Source: Bordetella flabilis (GTDB lineage Bacteria > Pseudomonadota > Gammaproteobacteria > Burkholderiales > Burkholderiaceae_B). From it: DNA of 64,000 nucleotides. The first letter of the stretch is position 1, and each line of letters begins with the position of its first letter. A program made the translations under genes and the position numbers. The DNA lies in the NCBI RefSeq assembly GCF_001676725.1, contig NZ_CP016172.1, positions 1-64,000 of the forward strand, given 5' to 3'. The notes beneath the pieces were generated by a model that worked only from the letters and a program-made list of their open reading frames with translations, searched no databases and was not told where the DNA came from. Of this stretch, positions 62,644 through 64,000 are shown piece after piece.

Positions 62644-64000
62644 ATGCAAGTCGATAGTCAGTACGCGGCAGGATATGAAGTGCACATATGGCGCGCATTT
62701 CTGGCGCGCGCGACGCTCGCCCTGGGCCTGTTGCTGCTGGCGAGTGCGGCGATATGTGGGGTGGCGGCGAACTGGGACGCGATGACAAAAGCGCAGCGCC
62801 TGGCCGGTGCGCAGGGCGTGCTGATCGTGAGTGCAGTGCTGGCGGCATGGTTATATAGGCGGCCTGCGGCCACGCCCATCCGGGCCCATGGCCGCGCCTG
62901 CGTGGTGGGACTGGCCGCGGTGCTGCTTGGCGCCCTGCTTGCCTTGGTGGGCCAGACCTACCAGACAGGCGCCGACACCTGGGAACTGTTCGCGGGATGG
63001 GCGGTGCTGCTGCTGCCCTGGGCCGTCGCGGCGCGCAGCCAGGGCGTCTGGCTGTTATGGATCGTAGTGGCCAATCTGGCGCTCGCCCTGTTGCTGGGCG
63101 AGCGCGTTCTGTCCTGGTGGATCGTGTTCGGCGGACCGGGCTTTCCCAGCCTGGTGGTCAGCGCCGCCAATATGTTCATGTTGGCCATCTGGGAATACAG
63201 CGCACGGCGCTGGCATTCCCGTACCGGCGTCGGGCCGCGGGTGCTGGCCCTGCTGGCGGTCGGCGTGTTGACGCTGGCGTTGATGTTCGGCGAATCGGTT
63301 GTCGAGGGCCTGGGCACCTATACCGGTGTGGCATGGGTGGCCGTTACGCTGGCATTGGGCTATTACTACCTGCGCGTGCGCCTGGATCTGGTCGTGCTGG
63401 CTTTGCTCGCCGCTGCCATTGTCTGCGTATCCCTGCGGGTGGTCGGCGAATGGCTGTTGCGCGTCGAGCCCGGCGTCTGGGTCGCCTTGCCGCTGGCCGC
63501 CCTGCTGATGGGCGAAGCCGTCGTGGCGGCGCGTTGGCTGCGCCGGCTGGCGGCCGGTCCGGGCGCGGCCAGGGGGGATTCCGAGCCCCAGGGCGCGTCG
63601 GCCGGCGTCGCCGTCGAGCCCGTGACCGTTGATACGACCACGGCGCAGTTGGGGCCGCGCGCGCTGCGCCGGACGGCGGCGCCCTGGTATGTCCAGGGCC
63701 TGCTGGGCTTGAGCGCCTGGATGGCCACGCTGCTGGTGCTGGCCTTCGTCTTCATGTCCGGCCTGGTACAGAGCGCGCCCGCCGCGCTGGTGATCGGCTT
63801 GATCCTGTGCGGGGCCGCCGTGGCGATCGCGCGCAATGCGCGCCAGCCCTTCTGGCGGCAATGTGCGACGGCATTGGGATTCGCCGGTCAGATCCTGGTG
63901 GCGGTAGGCTTGTCGGACGCCAATTCCGTCACCAGCGCCGCGCTGCTGATGCTGGTTCTGTCAGCCGCGGTGTATGTATTGGCGCCGGACGCCATCCTGC
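62644..64000 (+). CDS. DUF2157/DUF4401-type multi-pass membrane protein (partial, 3' end outside)
   Basis: The open frame runs from ATG 62644 (GGAG 9 bases upstream) to the window edge without a stop, giving at least 452 residues. It has about a dozen hydrophobic segments. The N-terminal part matches the DUF2157 pattern with LVGQTYQTGADTWELFAGWAVLLLPWAVAARS by position 100-131, where GQTYQ is the family hallmark. A soluble loop at about 300-340 separates it from a second hydrophobic half that may be a DUF4401 domain. Function is unknown. It diverges from topB across 61 bases. Confidence 0.75.
   Translation, partial: MQVDSQYAAGYEVHIWRAFLARATLALGLLLLASAAICGVAANWDAMTKAQRLAGAQGVLIVSAVLAAWLYRRPAATPIRAHGRACVVGLAAVLLGALLALVGQTYQTGADTWELFAGWAVLLLPWAVAARSQGVWLLWIVVANLALALLLGERVLSWWIVFGGPGFPSLVVSAANMFMLAIWEYSARRWHSRTGVGPRVLALLAVGVLTLALMFGESVVEGLGTYTGVAWVAVTLALGYYYLRVRLDLVVLALLAAAIVCVSLRVVGEWLLRVEPGVWVALPLAALLMGEAVVAARWLRRLAAGPGAARGDSEPQGASAGVAVEPVTVDTTTAQLGPRALRRTAAPWYVQGLLGLSAWMATLLVLAFVFMSGLVQSAPAALVIGLILCGAAVAIARNARQPFWRQCATALGFAGQILVAVGLSDANSVTSAALLMLVLSAAVYVLAPDAIL

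Overview
The window begins exactly at the dnaA start codon and continues through dnaN and gyrB with no recF between them. This is the replication-origin end of a GC-rich betaproteobacterial chromosome. The gene content points to Alcaligenaceae (Bordetella/Achromobacter type): a Bug-type solute-binding protein, many LysR regulators beside catabolic operons, two branched-chain-type ABC importers and CaiB/BaiF CoA-transferases. The genus is an inference from gene order and style, not from a database match. I saw no tRNA, rRNA, CRISPR, insertion sequence or prophage.

Layout. 1-5140: dnaA-dnaN-gyrB. 5237-7767: a divergent O-methyltransferase and glycosyltransferase. 7860-13703: acyl-CoA operon (FAS1/mesaconyl-CoA-type dehydratase, acyl-CoA dehydrogenase, class III CoA-transferase, MmgE/PrpD), then a LysR. 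13678-21272: a second LysR diverging from a seven- to eight-gene catabolic operon (maleylacetate-reductase-like, TfdA/TauD oxygenase, Bug protein, alpha-hydroxyacid oxidase, SnoaL-like, FAH-like, quinone oxidoreductase). 21336-24116: PAS-LuxR regulator, two small disordered proteins, AlkB-like and UdgX-like DNA repair proteins. 24157-26325: three tandem secreted DUF4148-like proteins built from a repeated D-x-(D/N)-N-x-P-F motif, two of them behind an identical-architecture palindrome. 26326-30691: a heavy-metal/H2O2-type two-component system diverging, across a CusR/HprR-like box, from a DUF5666-like protein, a cytochrome b and a Tat-lipoprotein molybdopterin oxidoreductase.

30859-39834: XdhC, then a minus-strand amidase / branched-chain-type ABC importer / polysaccharide-deacetylase operon with a divergent LysR, probably import and hydrolysis of a nitrogenous compound. 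39866-48911: a second importer operon with a fused permease-ATPase, two enolase-superfamily dehydratases and a SMP-30 lactonase, again with a divergent LysR and a clear LysR box; probably sugar-acid or lactone catabolism. 48899-54031: acylphosphatase, an alpha/beta-hydrolase lacking its catalytic serine, a PhyH-type oxygenase, a zinc-ribbon protein, a ketopantoate-reductase-like enzyme, a secreted SnoaL-like protein and a nucleoside deoxyribosyltransferase. 54073-55052: ribB under an FMN riboswitch. 55181-62582: SET-domain protein, Lrp regulator diverging from an orphan acetolactate synthase, aldehyde dehydrogenase and a topoisomerase III with a histone-H1-like tail. 62644-64000: start of a DUF2157/DUF4401-type membrane protein cut by the window end.

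Most promising for follow-up: the triplicated PFQGV-repeat proteins and their shared operator, the two-component/cytochrome b/Mo-enzyme module, the UdgX-AlkB pair, and the hydrolase that has lost its nucleophile.
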